Positions 25,529 to 34,753 of a stretch of 64,000 nt of DNA are shown in pieces (the stretch's first letter is position 1; every line of letters starts with the position of its first letter). The notes beneath the pieces are model-generated. The model was not told where the DNA came from and searched no databases. It saw nothing but the letters and a program-made list of their open reading frames with translations. The DNA comes from Sphingopyxis sp. OAS728. Its GTDB lineage: Bacteria > Pseudomonadota > Alphaproteobacteria > Sphingomonadales > Sphingomonadaceae. The position numbers and the translations under genes are program-made. The DNA lies in the NCBI RefSeq assembly GCF_014873485.1, contig NZ_JADBDT010000001.1:1426001-1490000 (forward strand), read 5' to 3'.

Positions 25529-28198
25529 CTAGTCATCGACGCCTGCCATTGCATCCGCCACGGCTCGCTCGAGGTCGGTTTGGCTGAAAGGTTTGCCGAG
25601 CCGCACGACTGTCTGACCAACCTCGTGCGGCGTCTCGCCATAACCGGTAGCCAGCACGATCGGCAGATGCGGCCGCAGGGTACGGGCCGCCGCAATCAGG
25701 TCGCTCCCTGTCATTCCCGGCATAGCCTGATCGGTGACGAGCATCTCGATATCGTCGTGCGCGGCGAAAATCCTCAGCGCCTCCTCGCCCGATCCTGCCT
25801 CGAGCACGCGGTGACCCAAATCCTCGAGCAAGGCGCCCGTGTTCATCAGAATGATCGCATCATCATCGACAACCAAAATCTTTCGGGAGGTAGCGAGCGC
25901 CGGCTCGAGGCTCTCGACAGGCCCCTCCTCTCCCGCGCCCATCTCGCGTGCAGGGAGCCAAATATGGGCCTTGGTCCCCACGCCGAGCTTGCTCTCGATT
26001 TCAAGCGTTCCGCCCAGTTGCTGCGCAAAGCCGTGAACCATCGACAGGCCGAGGCCTGTGCCCTTGCCGACGCCTTTGGTCGTAAAGAAAGGTTCGATCG
26101 CCTTGGCGAGCGTTTCGGCATCCATGCCGCTTCCGCTGTCCGAGACGGTCATGCGAACATAGCGGCCGGCGGCGAGATCGGGCACCTGGTCCGCCGTGGC
26201 GGTCATGGCCTCGGCGCGGATCAGAATGTCGCCGCCGTCGGGCATCGCGTCGCGTGCATTGACGGCAAGATTGAGCAACGCCATCTCCAGCTGGTTGACG
26301 TCGGTGGATACGGCCGGGAGATCGCCGGGGAGGCGCGTGTCGATGCTATAGGCAGGTCCCAGCGCGCGCTCGAGCAACTCCTTCATACCGCGGACTAAGG
26401 CGGGAAGCATAACCTCTTCGGCTGCGAGCTCCTGTCTGCGAGCGAAGGCGAGCATTCGCTGCGTAAGCGAGGCGCCGCGGTCGGTCGCCTTCATGCTGTT
26501 ATCGAGGAGCTTGCGAATCTGTGGCTCGTCGGGGACCCGCTTCCTGAGAAGTTCGAGGCTGCTGCGGATAGCCATGAGCAGATTATTGAAGTCATGCGCG
26601 ACCCCGCCCGTCAACTGACCGATCGATTCCATTTTTTGAGACTGGAACAGTGCTTCGCGCGCCATTTCAAGCTCGTGCTGCGCTTCCTCGCGTTCGGTTA
26701 CGTCCCGCGTGATCTTTGCGAAGCCGATCAATCGTCCATCGTCGTCATGTATTGCGTCGATGACGACGCTCGCGCGAAATCGGCTCCCGTCTTTTCGTAC
26801 GCGCCAGCCTTCCGCATTGAACCGCCCTTCGCGCCGGGCAGTTTCCAAGGCCCGTTCAGGTTCACCAGCGGTCCGGTCCTCTTCCGGGTAAAAGGAGGAG
26901 AAGTGCCGGCCGATAATCTCGTCGGGGCTGTATCCCTTGATGCGCTCGGCGCCGGCATTCCAGCTGGTAACGTTGCCATGCTCGTCGAGCATATAGATTG
27001 CATAGTCCGTCACGCCCTGCACGAGCAGCCGAAACTGGGTCTGGCTTCGGTTGAGCGCCGCCGATCGCTCCTCGACCCGCTCTTCGAGCGTGTCGCTGAG
27101 TTCGCCGAGCCGGCTTGCGGCCACTGCCAGCGCCGCTTCGGTCTGGATTCGCTCGACGTGCGACCAACTGCGCTCGGCGACTTCGCGTGTCAGGGCGATC
27201 TCGCGCTCAGTCCAGATATGCGGTTGATCCCGATGCGCCGCCATCAAGGCGGTAAGCCGCCCCTCCTTCACGAGGGGAACCCAGATCAGGGCGCGTGCGC
27301 CCACTGCCGCAAAGGCAGCGGTCGCCGCGGGCGGCAGTTCGCTCAGACTGTCGTTGATCACCAGGCTTTCCCCCTTTCGGAGCCGCAGCGCCGCGAGCTC
27401 TCCGAAGGATTCGAGCGAATGGTGATCGGTCTGCCCCAGGCTGTCGGCGCCGGGCCAGGCCTGACGCAATGTGAACCCGCTGCCGTCGACGTCGAGATCG
27501 CCGTAAGCGCAGGACGAGAGGCCCAGCTCTTCGGACAACATGCCGGTCGTCACTTCCAGGACGTCTCGCGCATCCAGGCTGGTAGATGTCGCGCGGCCGA
27601 GCCGGTCGAGGAAACGGAGGCGGGCTTCGCTCTCTTCCAGAGCCTTCCCGGCCGCGACGAGTTTCGTTGTTTCGACCACGATCGCGAGGACGCCCGCAGG
27701 TCGGCCATCGTCACCGAAAACCGGAGAGTAATCAAGGTTGAGCCATACGTCTTCAAACTGCCCGGTGCGGTTCAGCTTGAGATGATGATCCTGAAAGGCC
27801 AGCGAGCCGCCCCCGAGACCCACCTTCATCACATGATCGTTGAAGTCCGCCACTTCGGGCCAGGCTTCGCGTACCGGACGTCCGAGAATGTCGGGATGAT
27901 TGTCGGCCGCGAATTTGGCGTAGCCGTCGTTATAGATCATTGTTCCGGCCTCGCCCCAGAGCATCACCAGCGGTGCCGGCGAATGCACGACGAATGCGAC
28001 GGCGTTCCGGAGGCTCATGGACCAGCCGGCTATGGGACCAAGCGGCGTCGCGCTCCAGTCCCGGCGCGCGATGAGCCGGCCCAGCTCCCCACCGCTTTCC
28101 AGAAAGGTCAAACGTTCCAAACCACTATCCTGAATATTTTTCCCTCTCCTCTCGATGCCAACAAAGCGTGAAGACGACAGTTCCACAGCTCGGCGCAA
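25529..28198 (-). CDS. Hybrid sensor histidine kinase/response regulator
   Basis: An 889-residue soluble sensor. In order: PAS (residues 65-175, [18 protein letters not shown]), GAF (190-345), PAS (385-495, [20 protein letters not shown]), histidine kinase with H-box [12 protein letters not shown]-box [13 protein letters not shown]-boxes SDSGSGMD and [14 protein letters not shown], and a C-terminal receiver ([23 protein letters not shown] with phospho-Asp, and a lysine in VVRLGKPFS). The absence of membrane segments predicts an intracellular signal such as redox or a small molecule. It has no separate output regulator next to it. The far upstream start gives an odd basic N-terminus, so an internal start is possible. 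Confidence 0.92.
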   Translation of the reverse strand: MRRAVELSSSRFVGIERRGKNIQDSGLERLTFLESGGELGRLIARRDWSATPLGPIAGWSMSLRNAVAFVVHSPAPLVMLWGEAGTMIYNDGYAKFAADNHPDILGRPVREAWPEVADFNDHVMKVGLGGGSLAFQDHHLKLNRTGQFEDVWLNLDYSPVFGDDGRPAGVLAIVVETTKLVAAGKALEESEARLRFLDRLGRATSTSLDARDVLEVTTGMLSEELGLSSCAYGDLDVDGSGFTLRQAWPGADSLGQTDHHSLESFGELAALRLRKGESLVINDSLSELPPAATAAFAAVGARALIWVPLVKEGRLTALMAAHRDQPHIWTEREIALTREVAERSWSHVERIQTEAALAVAASRLGELSDTLEERVEERSAALNRSQTQFRLLVQGVTDYAIYMLDEHGNVTSWNAGAERIKGYSPDEIIGRHFSSFYPEEDRTAGEPERALETARREGRFNAEGWRVRKDGSRFRASVVIDAIHDDDGRLIGFAKITRDVTEREEAQHELEMAREALFQSQKMESIGQLTGGVAHDFNNLLMAIRSSLELLRKRVPDEPQIRKLLDNSMKATDRGASLTQRMLAFARRQELAAEEVMLPALVRGMKELLERALGPAYSIDTRLPGDLPAVSTDVNQLEMALLNLAVNARDAMPDGGDILIRAEAMTATADQVPDLAAGRYVRMTVSDSGSGMDAETLAKAIEPFFTTKGVGKGTGLGLSMVHGFAQQLGGTLEIESKLGVGTKAHIWLPAREMGAGEEGPVESLEPALATSRKILVVDDDAIILMNTGALLEDLGHRVLEAGSGEEALRIFAAHDDIEMLVTDQAMPGMTGSDLIAAARTLRPHLPIVLATGYGETPHEVGQTVVRLGKPFSQTDLERAVADAMAGVDD

Positions 28199-28284
28199 AG
28201 TAACATTTACGTGATGCCATCTCCCCCTCCCCGCGATGCTGCGTGACGCCGGGACGCCGTCCCGCCCGGCTTCACGGGCGTTAT

Positions 28285-28308
28285 CCGGACCGCCTCGCAG
28301 CGGTCCGG
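28285..28308. terminator. Hairpin between hemerythrin and kinase genes
   Basis: A perfect 9-bp stem (CCGGACCGC / GCGGTCCGG) with a 6-base loop downstream of the hemerythrin gene. There is no T-run on either side, so it may act as a weak or Rho-assisted terminator only. Confidence 0.35.
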
Positions 28309-28342
28309 CGTCAGCGCTATGGTTCCCGAAAGAGATGCTTCG

Positions 28343-28843
28343 TCAAGCGCGTAGCGTGGCAAGAACGGCGGGCGGAAGGCCCACACCCTCCGCCTGAGCT
28401 TTCAGTTCTTCTTTTCTGGAAAGCATCGCCTCCCCAAGGGATTCGAGGTCGACGTCGGCGGCGCGGGCCTGCTGGAACATATTGTCCTGCTGCTTTTCCT
28501 CTTCCTTCACATGATGCTTGATCTCCTCGGACAGCACCGTGACCTTGGCTTCGAAAAATTCGTCGTCGGGCCCGGAGGCTTCGATGTCGTTGATCAGCAC
28601 CTTCGCACCATCATGCTCGACCCAGGCTTCCTTCAGCAGGTCGTCGTCGATCTTGCCTTTGAGGGCGGGATAGAAGACCTCTTCCTCGATCTGCGCATGA
28701 ATCTTGAGTTCGGTGCAGATTTGCTTTGCGATCTTCGCCTTTCGGTCGGAGCCGCTCGCCTTTTCGAAATCATCGAACAGACCTTCGACGGTCCGGTGAT
28801 CGGCGGCCAGGATGTGCGTCGCGTCCAGATCGGTCTTTTCCAT
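28343..28843 (-). CDS. Hemerythrin HHE-domain protein
   Basis: A 166-residue protein from MEKTDLDATHIL (GGAGAG before the ATG). The iron-binding pattern is present: ADHRTVEGLFDDFE, ELKIHAQIEEEVFYPAL, VEHDGAKVLINDIE, EEIKHHVKEEEKQQ, giving the H...HxxxE...H...HxxxE order of bacterial hemerythrins. It probably binds oxygen or nitric oxide or buffers iron. Its neighbours, a soluble PAS/GAF sensor and an iron permease family gene, suit an oxygen or redox response. Confidence 0.9.
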   Translation of the reverse strand: MEKTDLDATHILAADHRTVEGLFDDFEKASGSDRKAKIAKQICTELKIHAQIEEEVFYPALKGKIDDDLLKEAWVEHDGAKVLINDIEASGPDDEFFEAKVTVLSEEIKHHVKEEEKQQDNMFQQARAADVDLESLGEAMLSRKEELKAQAEGVGLPPAVLATLRA

Positions 28844-29182
28844 TGCAGTCTCTCCATTTGCCCCGCAGTCGAAGAGCAAACGGCGCAATCAGCGCGAAGT
28901 TGCCGATCACATGTGGCGCCCGATCTTTTAGCAAGCGGCGCTTAATTCCGTCGCGGTCCGCAGCCGCTGCGGCCGATCCGCAATGCAATGCCGCGGCAGC
29001 GCTCTCCGGCGCGCCGATCAAAGCCGAGTGATGCTTGTTCGAGCCCCTGGCGCTTGAGCCCTCAGCCCGACAGCGCCGAGCCGCGCCGTGCTCCCGCTCG
29101 GACCTATGGCAGCCGATAGTCTCGACAAATTGGCAGCATTTGATTCAATGGGCCCATCCATGGCGTCATACAGGAGAGAGTG

Positions 29183-29593
29183 GTGGACGAATTTTTTACC
29201 CGCGTCGCGTCCGGAAGCGCCCGGATCATGGGTCAGCCCCTCGCTTTTATCATTTCCACTCTGCTGATCCTGATCTGGGCGGCGAGTGGGCCGCTGCTCA
29301 AATATTCGGACACGTGGCAGCTCATTGTGAATACGGCGACGACTGTGCTTACTTTCCTCGCGGTCTTCCTGATTCAAAACAGCCAGAACCGCGATGGCGC
29401 CGCGATGCAGGCCAAGCTCGACGAAATTCTGCGCGCGCTCGACAAAGCGCGCGTTGAGTTCGTCGGCATCGAGCATCTCACCGACTATCAGATCGAGCGC
29501 ATTCGCGAGGCACTCGAAAAGGACATCGCCGATGGAACCGGGAAAGACGGGACGACGGGGGCGACGGTCGAGCAACTGCTGAAGCGCTATTAG
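29183..29593 (+). CDS. Low-affinity iron permease family protein
   Basis: 136 residues from the GTG at 29183, which sits 6 bp after AGGAG; a GTG three bases earlier is too close to it. Two membrane segments (LAFIISTLLILIWAASGPLL and IVNTATTVLTFLAVFLI) frame the family motif SDTWQLIVNTATT and are followed by IQNSQNRDGAAMQAKLDE. This is the PF04120 family named after yeast Fet4; bacterial members are much shorter and iron transport has not been shown for them. The C-terminal 60 residues are helical and charged. Confidence 0.88.
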   Translation: MDEFFTRVASGSARIMGQPLAFIISTLLILIWAASGPLLKYSDTWQLIVNTATTVLTFLAVFLIQNSQNRDGAAMQAKLDEILRALDKARVEFVGIEHLTDYQIERIREALEKDIADGTGKDGTTGATVEQLLKRY

Positions 29594-29865
29594 GCTTCCG
29601 GGCGCACCTTGGCACTTAGGGAGATCGGCAGGTGTCCGGGCGGCATGATCCGCCCGCTCCCGAACGGACGAGCGCTCGGGCTCACTCGCGAATGATCGGC
29701 GAGACCGCGGGCGAAGAATGCGGCCTTCCCGCGCCGAACAGCGCGAAGAAGCGCCACGCCGGACGTCTATGAATGGCGCGCGCCGGGCGCGGGTCAAGGC
29801 GGCGGCGACGCAGGAACCATCATCGCCGTGAGGCGTCCTTGGTGATGGACTGAACGGAGGATAGC

Positions 29866-30117
29866 ATGGCGGATGAAATTCATACGACCCGCGAAGCCGA
29901 CGGGACCACGCACACGACGACCGTCGTCGACCGCGAGCCCCGACGCGGGACGGGCATGACGCTGATCGTCATCGTGGCGCTTGTCGTCGCGGCCTTTCTC
30001 GCGTTCCAGTTTCTGGGGAACGAGAAGGCCGAAACGGGAGCGGTTACGAAGGCGGCCGAACAGGTGGGCGATGCCGCGAAAAATGTCGGAGATGCCGCAC
30101 AGGACGCCGTCAAATAG
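29866..30117 (+). CDS. Small single-pass membrane protein, 83 aa
   Basis: Thr-rich soluble N-terminus (HTTREADGTTHTTTVVDREP), one membrane helix at residues 31-51 and a C-terminal amphipathic repeat (VGDAAKNVGDAAQDAVK) of the YtxH/apolipoprotein-like kind. GGAGG precedes the ATG. No family recognised. Such proteins are common in sphingomonads near stress genes. Confidence 0.7.
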   Translation: MADEIHTTREADGTTHTTTVVDREPRRGTGMTLIVIVALVVAAFLAFQFLGNEKAETGAVTKAAEQVGDAAKNVGDAAQDAVK

Positions 30118-30385
30118 TCGCCTTGAGCCGGAGCTACGCCGTTTGCTATCCGTGCCCGACATCCACGGGCCACCACCGTCCGGCGACGGATGGAGCTTTC
30201 TCGTGGAGATATGCCGAGAAAAGAAAACGGTTGCCCCGTCGGCGGGGGCCTTTGCTCCCTCGACGGTGAATCGGGGTCGATACGCCGGCGCGTGTTCAAG
30301 CAGTAGGCACCGTGTATTCCTAACCGGTCTGCCAAGCCACGGGGTCTACCGCGAGGCCGGGTTTTCGAGGCAGATGCTGGAAAAT

Positions 30386-31036
30386 ATGATGGGCAGGACA
30401 CGAAAATTCGATCTGACCGAAGCGCTCGACCGCGCGACGCGCGAGTTTTGGGATAAAGGCTATGCCGGAACCAGACTCGACGATCTGACGGCAGCGATGG
30501 GGATTGCCCGCCCAAGCCTCTATCGGGCGTTCGGCAACAAGGAGCAATTGTTCGCGCTTGTCGTCGAGCATTTCGAAACCATCTATCTCGACTTCGTCGC
30601 CGATGCCCTCGCCACGCATCCGGTCCAGCTTGTCGTCCAACGTCTTCTCGAGGGGGCGGTGCGCGCGTGCGCCGGATCGTCGACGCCGCCCGGATCCTTG
30701 CTCACCCACGCGGCGCCGGCGAGTTCGCCCGAAGATGAAGCGATCCGCCGGCTGCTGTCCCAGCGCATCGACATCTATCAGGATAAATTGGCGACGCGGT
30801 TCGCGCGAGCAAGCGATGTCGGGGAACTCCCTGCCGATTGCGACTGCCGCGCTTTGGCGGCATTCGTAATTACGCACTGCTGCGGCATGGCGCTGCGCGC
30901 GAAGTCCGGCGCATCGTCCGAAATCCTTTCCGCCGAAATCGCGTTTGTCATGCGGGCCATCCCTGCTCTGCCGGCCAGAGCAGCCCGTACCCCTCGTGCC
31001 AGCGGACTATTCGGCGATGGTTGTGAGCAGCGATAA
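30386..31036 (+). CDS. TetR/AcrR-family regulator
   Basis: About 216 residues starting at MMGRTRKFDLTEALDRA; ATGs at 30374, 30386 and 30389 are in frame. The N-terminal HTH is clear (FWDKGYAGTRLDDLTAAMGI, ARPSLYRAFGNKEQLFALVV). The C-terminal ligand domain has RDIYQDK-type helices and ends in a basic, proline-rich tail. The neighbouring genes are small hypotheticals, so the target is unknown. Confidence 0.88.
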   Translation: MMGRTRKFDLTEALDRATREFWDKGYAGTRLDDLTAAMGIARPSLYRAFGNKEQLFALVVEHFETIYLDFVADALATHPVQLVVQRLLEGAVRACAGSSTPPGSLLTHAAPASSPEDEAIRRLLSQRIDIYQDKLATRFARASDVGELPADCDCRALAAFVITHCCGMALRAKSGASSEILSAEIAFVMRAIPALPARAARTPRASGLFGDGCEQR

Positions 31037-31248
31037 GTCGCCAATTTTTTTGGATATGTCCTTTCCACTCTGCGTCGCAAAGTTCGAGAAGATTTCCCCC
31101 GGTCGTTCGCGGCCGGACGCATCAAAGATTTCGCACAACCGCGCAGGAGCGGGCGCTTTCCAGCGTCCCGGCGCAATGGATCGAGCGGACCTTGATGTGC
31201 GGACAGGTCCTTGGACGCCATCACGGCCATCGCTGACAGGGTTGGAAA

Positions 31249-31377
31249 ATGACGGCATGGATTGATTACCTGATCGCGAGCGACGACCCAATCGACAAGG
31301 CTCTGGTCGATGAGCACCGCGTCCGCTCGTGGGCATACGCCCAGACAATGCAGTGGATTGTCGGGAGCGAGGGGTGA
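31249..31377 (+). CDS. Short ORF, 42 aa, coupled to the next gene
   Basis: MTAWIDYLIASDDPIDKALV is the start of a 42-residue acidic peptide ending VGSEG. It is not a long frame, but its TGA overlaps the GTG of the following small gene (GTGA), a typical coupling arrangement, and codon choice is normal for the genome. No family recognised. Confidence 0.45.
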   Translation: MTAWIDYLIASDDPIDKALVDEHRVRSWAYAQTMQWIVGSEG

Positions 31378-31577
31378 CCCCGGATGCGTTCGACGTGCTT
31401 CACCAGGCGAATGAACTGGTGAATGAGTTGCAGGCGCGCATTCGCGCGCGCGGCGTCGAGTTGAAGGAGGCGGGCACCCACCCGGCCTCTCGCGAACAGG
31501 TGGCGGCCTGGAACGCAAGCTGGGTGCCCCTGGTGTCGAACTTGCCCGGCGACGAGGATCCAAGGCATTGGGCCTGA
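31374..31577 (+). CDS. Small hypothetical protein, 67 aa
   Basis: I start it at the GTG at 31374, which has GGGAGCGAGGG before it and overlaps the stop of the 42-residue ORF. The helix-rich sequence (AFDVLHQANELVNELQARIR) followed by NASWVPLVSNLPGDEDP looks like a real small protein. No family recognised; an ATG at 31329 would lengthen it. Confidence 0.55.
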   Translation: MTPDAFDVLHQANELVNELQARIRARGVELKEAGTHPASREQVAAWNASWVPLVSNLPGDEDPRHWA

Positions 31578-31773
31578 ACCGACCGGCCGGGAAGTTGTCG
31601 AGACCAGACCTTTCAATCGCTTGCCGCTTGTCGCCTAGCGCATCGATGCCGGTCTCAAGCCCGGCGCAGTTAATTTAAGAATCCATCGCGATCCTCGAGG
31701 ACCGCACGGGCGCCGCGATATACTCACCGCGAATGCGGGCGATAGCGCGCCCGTATCCCAGGGACCGGACAAT

Positions 31774-31804
31774 GAAAAAGGGGCGCCGTCATCCGGCGCC
31801 CCTT
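31774..31804 (-). terminator. Intrinsic terminator after the lipoprotein gene
   Basis: An 11-bp perfect stem (AAGGGGCGCCG / CGGCGCCCCTT) with a TCATC loop, followed on the minus strand by a T-run within CTTTTTCATT. It lies 26 bp after the lipoprotein stop codon. Confidence 0.85.
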
Positions 31805-31829
31805 ACCCTGCCCTTTAGGGGAGGCAGGC

Positions 31830-32105
31830 TTATTTCTTCTGCGTGTCGCCCACGCCGGATTCCGAAGGCGCGATCTCGCCGTTGTCGTCCATGGCGTTGG
31901 CCTTCTCTTCGCCCTGCTCTTCGACGACGTCCGCCTTCTGTTCCATGGCTTCCTTCGCCGGACCAGCGGGCATGGCATCGGCCTGATCGTCGATCACGTC
32001 GGCCTTGGCCTCGGCCTGATCCTCAACCTTGTCGGCAGCGGGGCTCTGGCACGCGGCCAGGGCGAGGACCGAAGCGGCGGCGAGGCTGGTGAAAATCTTC
32101 TTCAT
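31830..32105 (-). CDS. Small lipoprotein with acidic helical tail
   Basis: A 91-residue protein with a signal peptide and lipobox (VLALAAC, cysteine 19). The mature part is a charged, alanine-rich, probably coiled-coil stretch (VEDQAEAKADVIDDQADAMP), recalling small Lpp- or colicin-lysis-like lipoproteins, with no enzymatic motif. It would be anchored in the inner or outer membrane. It has its own intrinsic terminator, so it is a single-gene unit. Confidence 0.8.
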   Translation of the reverse strand: MKKIFTSLAAASVLALAACQSPAADKVEDQAEAKADVIDDQADAMPAGPAKEAMEQKADVVEEQGEEKANAMDDNGEIAPSESGVGDTQKK

Positions 32106-32440
32106 GATGGGACTCCCTGCGTTGACTATGCCGCTAACGCCGAATGAGCGAAACGGTTGCACGCACTGCGGGGAGCCGGATCGGTTGATGGCGCCCGGGA
32201 TACTCGTCGCTATGCGCGTTTCTGGCGTCCGGTCTAAGGCGCCGGGGCGGAGCCCACCGTGGATTCCGATAGCATATTTTGGCGCACGCCAAACGCGTCG
32301 ACGGTGACCGCCGGCTCTTGCGGCTGGCGCCGGAGCGGAACCGATTGTCCGGTGCGCCCAGCCGCCGGGATGGTTTCCCCTCTTGGTTCGCTGCAAAATC
32401 CGGCCCGTCCCAAAATGACCCGCGCCTCTCGTCATCCCGA

Positions 32441-32468
32441 TTGACGCTGCTGCCACTGCGGATATGAT
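32441..32468 (+). promoter_or_regulatory. Sigma-70-like promoter
   Basis: TTGACG (32441-32446), 16-base spacer, TATGAT (32463-32468). Both hexamers are one base from consensus. It points to the terminator 64 bases further on, with no coding gene between. Confidence 0.55.
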
Positions 32469-32474
32469 TGCTGC

Positions 32475-32561
32475 AACTTTGGCCATTCTACCCGACCGAG
32501 AGAGGCCAAGGGGGCTGCATGAAAATGCCGGAAGGCCGCGTTCCACTGGCGCGGCCTTTTT
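32475..32561 (+). ncRNA. Candidate small RNA, about 87 nt
   Basis: Bounded by a good promoter upstream and an intrinsic terminator downstream (9-bp stem AAGGCCGCG/CGCGGCCTT at 32532-32558 followed by TTT). It holds no convincing protein frame, although ATGAAAATG occurs before the stem. No known RNA family recognised. Confidence 0.45.
32532..32561 (+). terminator. Intrinsic terminator, plus strand
   Basis: A perfect 9-bp stem with a 9-base loop and five consecutive T at the end. The convergent minus-strand NTF2-like gene ends 170 bp away and would not use it, since its side lacks a T-run directly after the stem. Confidence 0.75.
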
Positions 32562-32731
32562 GCTGTCCAATTCGCTCGAAGTCGAGCTGATGGTAGATGG
32601 ACAGCTTAGGCATGGATGCGCAGAGCCAGCCTGATCTGAACGCCCCCCCGCGCCCGTCGGGGGCGCCGGTATGGGGCGCCCCTAATTCCCATGCCGAACC
32701 GACGCCACCGCTGCTCGGGGTGACAGGCAAG

Positions 32732-33109
32732 TTAGCGCGTTGCCGGCAGCGGCGAACAATGCGCGAGGACAAGGCGCCAGCGGCCGTGGCGCTCGTGCCA
32801 GACCCGCGAATAAGCAAAGCGGCCGAAGAAGCTTTCGCCGTCGTAGAAGCCCGCAAGATCGACCGTCACACAAACGGTTGCGCAATCGCCCCAGCGGTGA
32901 ATGTCCGGAGAGCCGACGATGTCGATCGTCTCAAGCTCGAGCAGTCCCGATTTATGGGCGGCGAGATCGTTGGCCTTGGACAAGCGATTGCCGGACTGAT
33001 CAGTGAAACAGAGTTCGTCGTCGAGCAACGCGTCGAGTGTTGCGACATCGCTCGCCAGCATGGCCATACGGAGCGCTGCCTCCGCCTCGGCGATCCTTTC
33101 ATCCTGCAT
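32732..33109 (-). CDS. NTF2-like (DUF4440-type) protein
   Basis: A 125-residue protein. The NTF2-like pattern is evident: an N-terminal helix (AEAEAALRMAMLASDVATLD), LLDDELCFTDQSGNRLSKAN, then strands ending RVWHERHGRWRLVLAHCS. These small cone-shaped domains bind or turn over small molecules or act as dimer modules; substrate unknown. No signal peptide. Confidence 0.85.
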   Translation of the reverse strand: MQDERIAEAEAALRMAMLASDVATLDALLDDELCFTDQSGNRLSKANDLAAHKSGLLELETIDIVGSPDIHRWGDCATVCVTVDLAGFYDGESFFGRFAYSRVWHERHGRWRLVLAHCSPLPATR

Positions 33110-33129
33110 GGTCGCTCCCGGAAATGCTC

Positions 33130-33636
33130 TTAGCGAAAAGGTGAATCCTCTCGGCCGAGCAACTCCACAATATCATCATGTGAAAAAGCCTGTCCGTTTT
33201 CGAGGACAAGGCTGTAGCGCTCACGCTCGGGCGAGGTTGCCGCCGCGAACCGCCCAAGTATCTCGCGCAACGGCTGCGGCTCCGCCCGCTCCTCCGCAAG
33301 CGGAGGAAGTTCGGCTCCATCACTCTGGTCGTGAGCGATCGTCAGAGTTCCGCGCTGCTCCCAAATATCCGGATTACCGGCCGTCTCAAGCTCCTCCCCC
33401 GGCAGCCCCTCTGCCGCGCGGCCCGCGCGCGTGTCACGTTCCTCGCCGACGCGGGTCCCGATCTCGGGGTCGTAATTGTCCGAATTACTGCTACCGCTTT
33501 CCGGATCCCGCTTGCGTTCTCTATCGAGCGTGTCGCTCGGGCGGCGTGCGGCGCCTTCCGGCTGGTTCTCGGTCGAGATATTGGGGTTCTTCGTCACTTC
33601 GGTCGGAACCTCGCGGACCTTTCGAAACTCGCTCAC
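33130..33636 (-). CDS. Disordered hydrophilic protein, 168 aa
   Basis: It starts with the GTG at 33636, which overlaps the stop of the upstream gene (GTGA). The product is strongly hydrophilic and probably disordered (RRPSDTLDRERKRDPESGSS, DNYDPEIGTRVGEERDTRAG). A short, possibly folded end (YSLVLENGQAFSHDDIVELL) follows. No family recognised; stress-type hydrophilins have this composition. Confidence 0.6.
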   Translation of the reverse strand: MSEFRKVREVPTEVTKNPNISTENQPEGAARRPSDTLDRERKRDPESGSSNSDNYDPEIGTRVGEERDTRAGRAAEGLPGEELETAGNPDIWEQRGTLTIAHDQSDGAELPPLAEERAEPQPLREILGRFAAATSPERERYSLVLENGQAFSHDDIVELLGREDSPFR

Positions 33637-33824
33637 TTGTCGCCTCCCTCGCCGGACGCACCACCCGTATCTTCCCGCTTCGCCAGATCGTCCTCGGTGG
33701 GGCGTCCGCCGGCGCGGCCGCTGCCGAGCGAGGCGTCGTGGCGATCCTTCCCGCCCTCCTTCCGCCGTATCTGTTCTCCCGGGCCATTTTGCATCCCGTC
33801 GTCGCGCTTGTTCTGATCGCTCAT
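33633..33824 (-). CDS. Small disordered protein, 63 aa
   Basis: Starts MSDQNKRDDGMQNGPGEQIR and is Gly/Asp/Lys-rich throughout, ending GGASGEGGDK. It resembles small general-stress proteins with KGG-like composition, but no repeat unit is clear. It is translationally coupled to the 168-residue gene downstream. Confidence 0.6.
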   Translation of the reverse strand: MSDQNKRDDGMQNGPGEQIRRKEGGKDRHDASLGSGRAGGRPTEDDLAKREDTGGASGEGGDK

Positions 33825-34197
33825 CTTGCATCTCCAATCTTCGCCGTGAAAGAGAGACGCTTCGCTATGGGCGGGGTTGCGCCCCAAGGGCGCAATGCCT
33901 GAAACGTTCGCGACATCGATCCTGATTTTGTCGCAATCGACATGGCGCGTCCCATGGGCGGGGACTAACGATGAAGACAAGGAGCGCAATCCACGCCGCT
34001 CCGGACAGCGAGAAAGCGATGCGCGTCGTCGACCGGCTCCGCCGTCCTCGCACCATAGACTGAGGCGGCACTTCGCGGCGTCACCAACCAGCCGGCGCAG
34101 GGGTTGGACGACACGAGAATTTCGCGACGGCGGTGCATCCGCTCGCGAAACTATCTCATCGCCACCTCGTTAGACATTTCAGCCGCAAGGCGCGGGG
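33825..34197. other. Gap without a supported gene
   Basis: About 370 bases on the upstream side of the disordered-protein pair and downstream of the 89-residue gene. Only short overlapping frames; nothing recognised. Confidence 0.4.
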
Positions 34198-34467
34198 CTA
34201 ATCAGCAATCGTCTCGTCCTCGATCGCGGCGTGGATCATCCGGTCCCAGACCTCCGCGTCGCCGACCGCCAGCATCGCCGCGCTCGGTTCGCGCATCGTG
34301 CGCAACACCGAAAGCGCGGCATCGCTATAGTCGCCCCAAAGCGCGTCGACCGCTTCACCGGCCGAGGCCATGTCGCCCTCGGCATTGCGGCTCAGCGCAT
34401 GGCCGGCGAGCACACGAGCGACCCGCTCGACCGGCGACGTGACCGCGCGATCCAGATCGCCCTGCAT
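34198..34467 (-). CDS. Small helical hypothetical protein, 89 aa
   Basis: Helix-rich (RVARVLAGHALSRNAEGDMA, VWDRMIHAAIEDE) and acidic. Its ATG shares one base with the stop of the DUF3606 gene (TAATG), so it is the second gene of that unit. No known motif. Confidence 0.65.
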   Translation of the reverse strand: MQGDLDRAVTSPVERVARVLAGHALSRNAEGDMASAGEAVDALWGDYSDAALSVLRTMREPSAAMLAVGDAEVWDRMIHAAIEDETIAD

Positions 34468-34646
34468 TACCGGCCCTTCAGATAGTCACGGACTTTGTCC
34501 GCCGAATTGCCCACCGCATCGACCGCTGCGCGCAACTCCTCCTCGGTGACGCCGAGCGCCTTGGTCCAGTCGCGCACTTCATAGTCTTCGCTAAGGCTGA
34601 TCCGGTCGCGGTCCGCGCCGCCCACCTTGCTCTTGTCGTCTGCCAT
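34467..34646 (-). CDS. DUF3606 family protein
   Basis: A 59-residue protein: RDRISLSEDYEVRDWTKALG followed by VTEEELRAAVDAVGNSADKV. The YEVRDWTKxLGVTxEEL pattern is diagnostic for DUF3606, a small family of unknown function. Divergent from the LigD gene with 107 bp between them. Confidence 0.88.
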   Translation of the reverse strand: MADDKSKVGGADRDRISLSEDYEVRDWTKALGVTEEELRAAVDAVGNSADKVRDYLKGR

Positions 34647-34753
34647 GTCCGATCTCCGCCTGCCATAGTCCTCGTCCGCCAACGCGCGTACGTTGCGCGG
34701 GTTGCAATGGCTCTCGACGTGGAACGAAAAGCGCGCCCATCGGTCTTGAGTCC

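Larger units (their letters stand above)
32106..32731. other. Intergenic region with a candidate small RNA
   Basis: About 626 bases without a protein-coding gene. The right half carries a promoter-like pair and an intrinsic terminator on the plus strand (see 32475-32561). I see nothing in the left half. Confidence 0.5.

Noticed and set aside
26594..28171. Plus-strand frame of 525 codons opposite the hybrid kinase
   Set aside because: Shadow of conserved kinase domains; no independent evidence.
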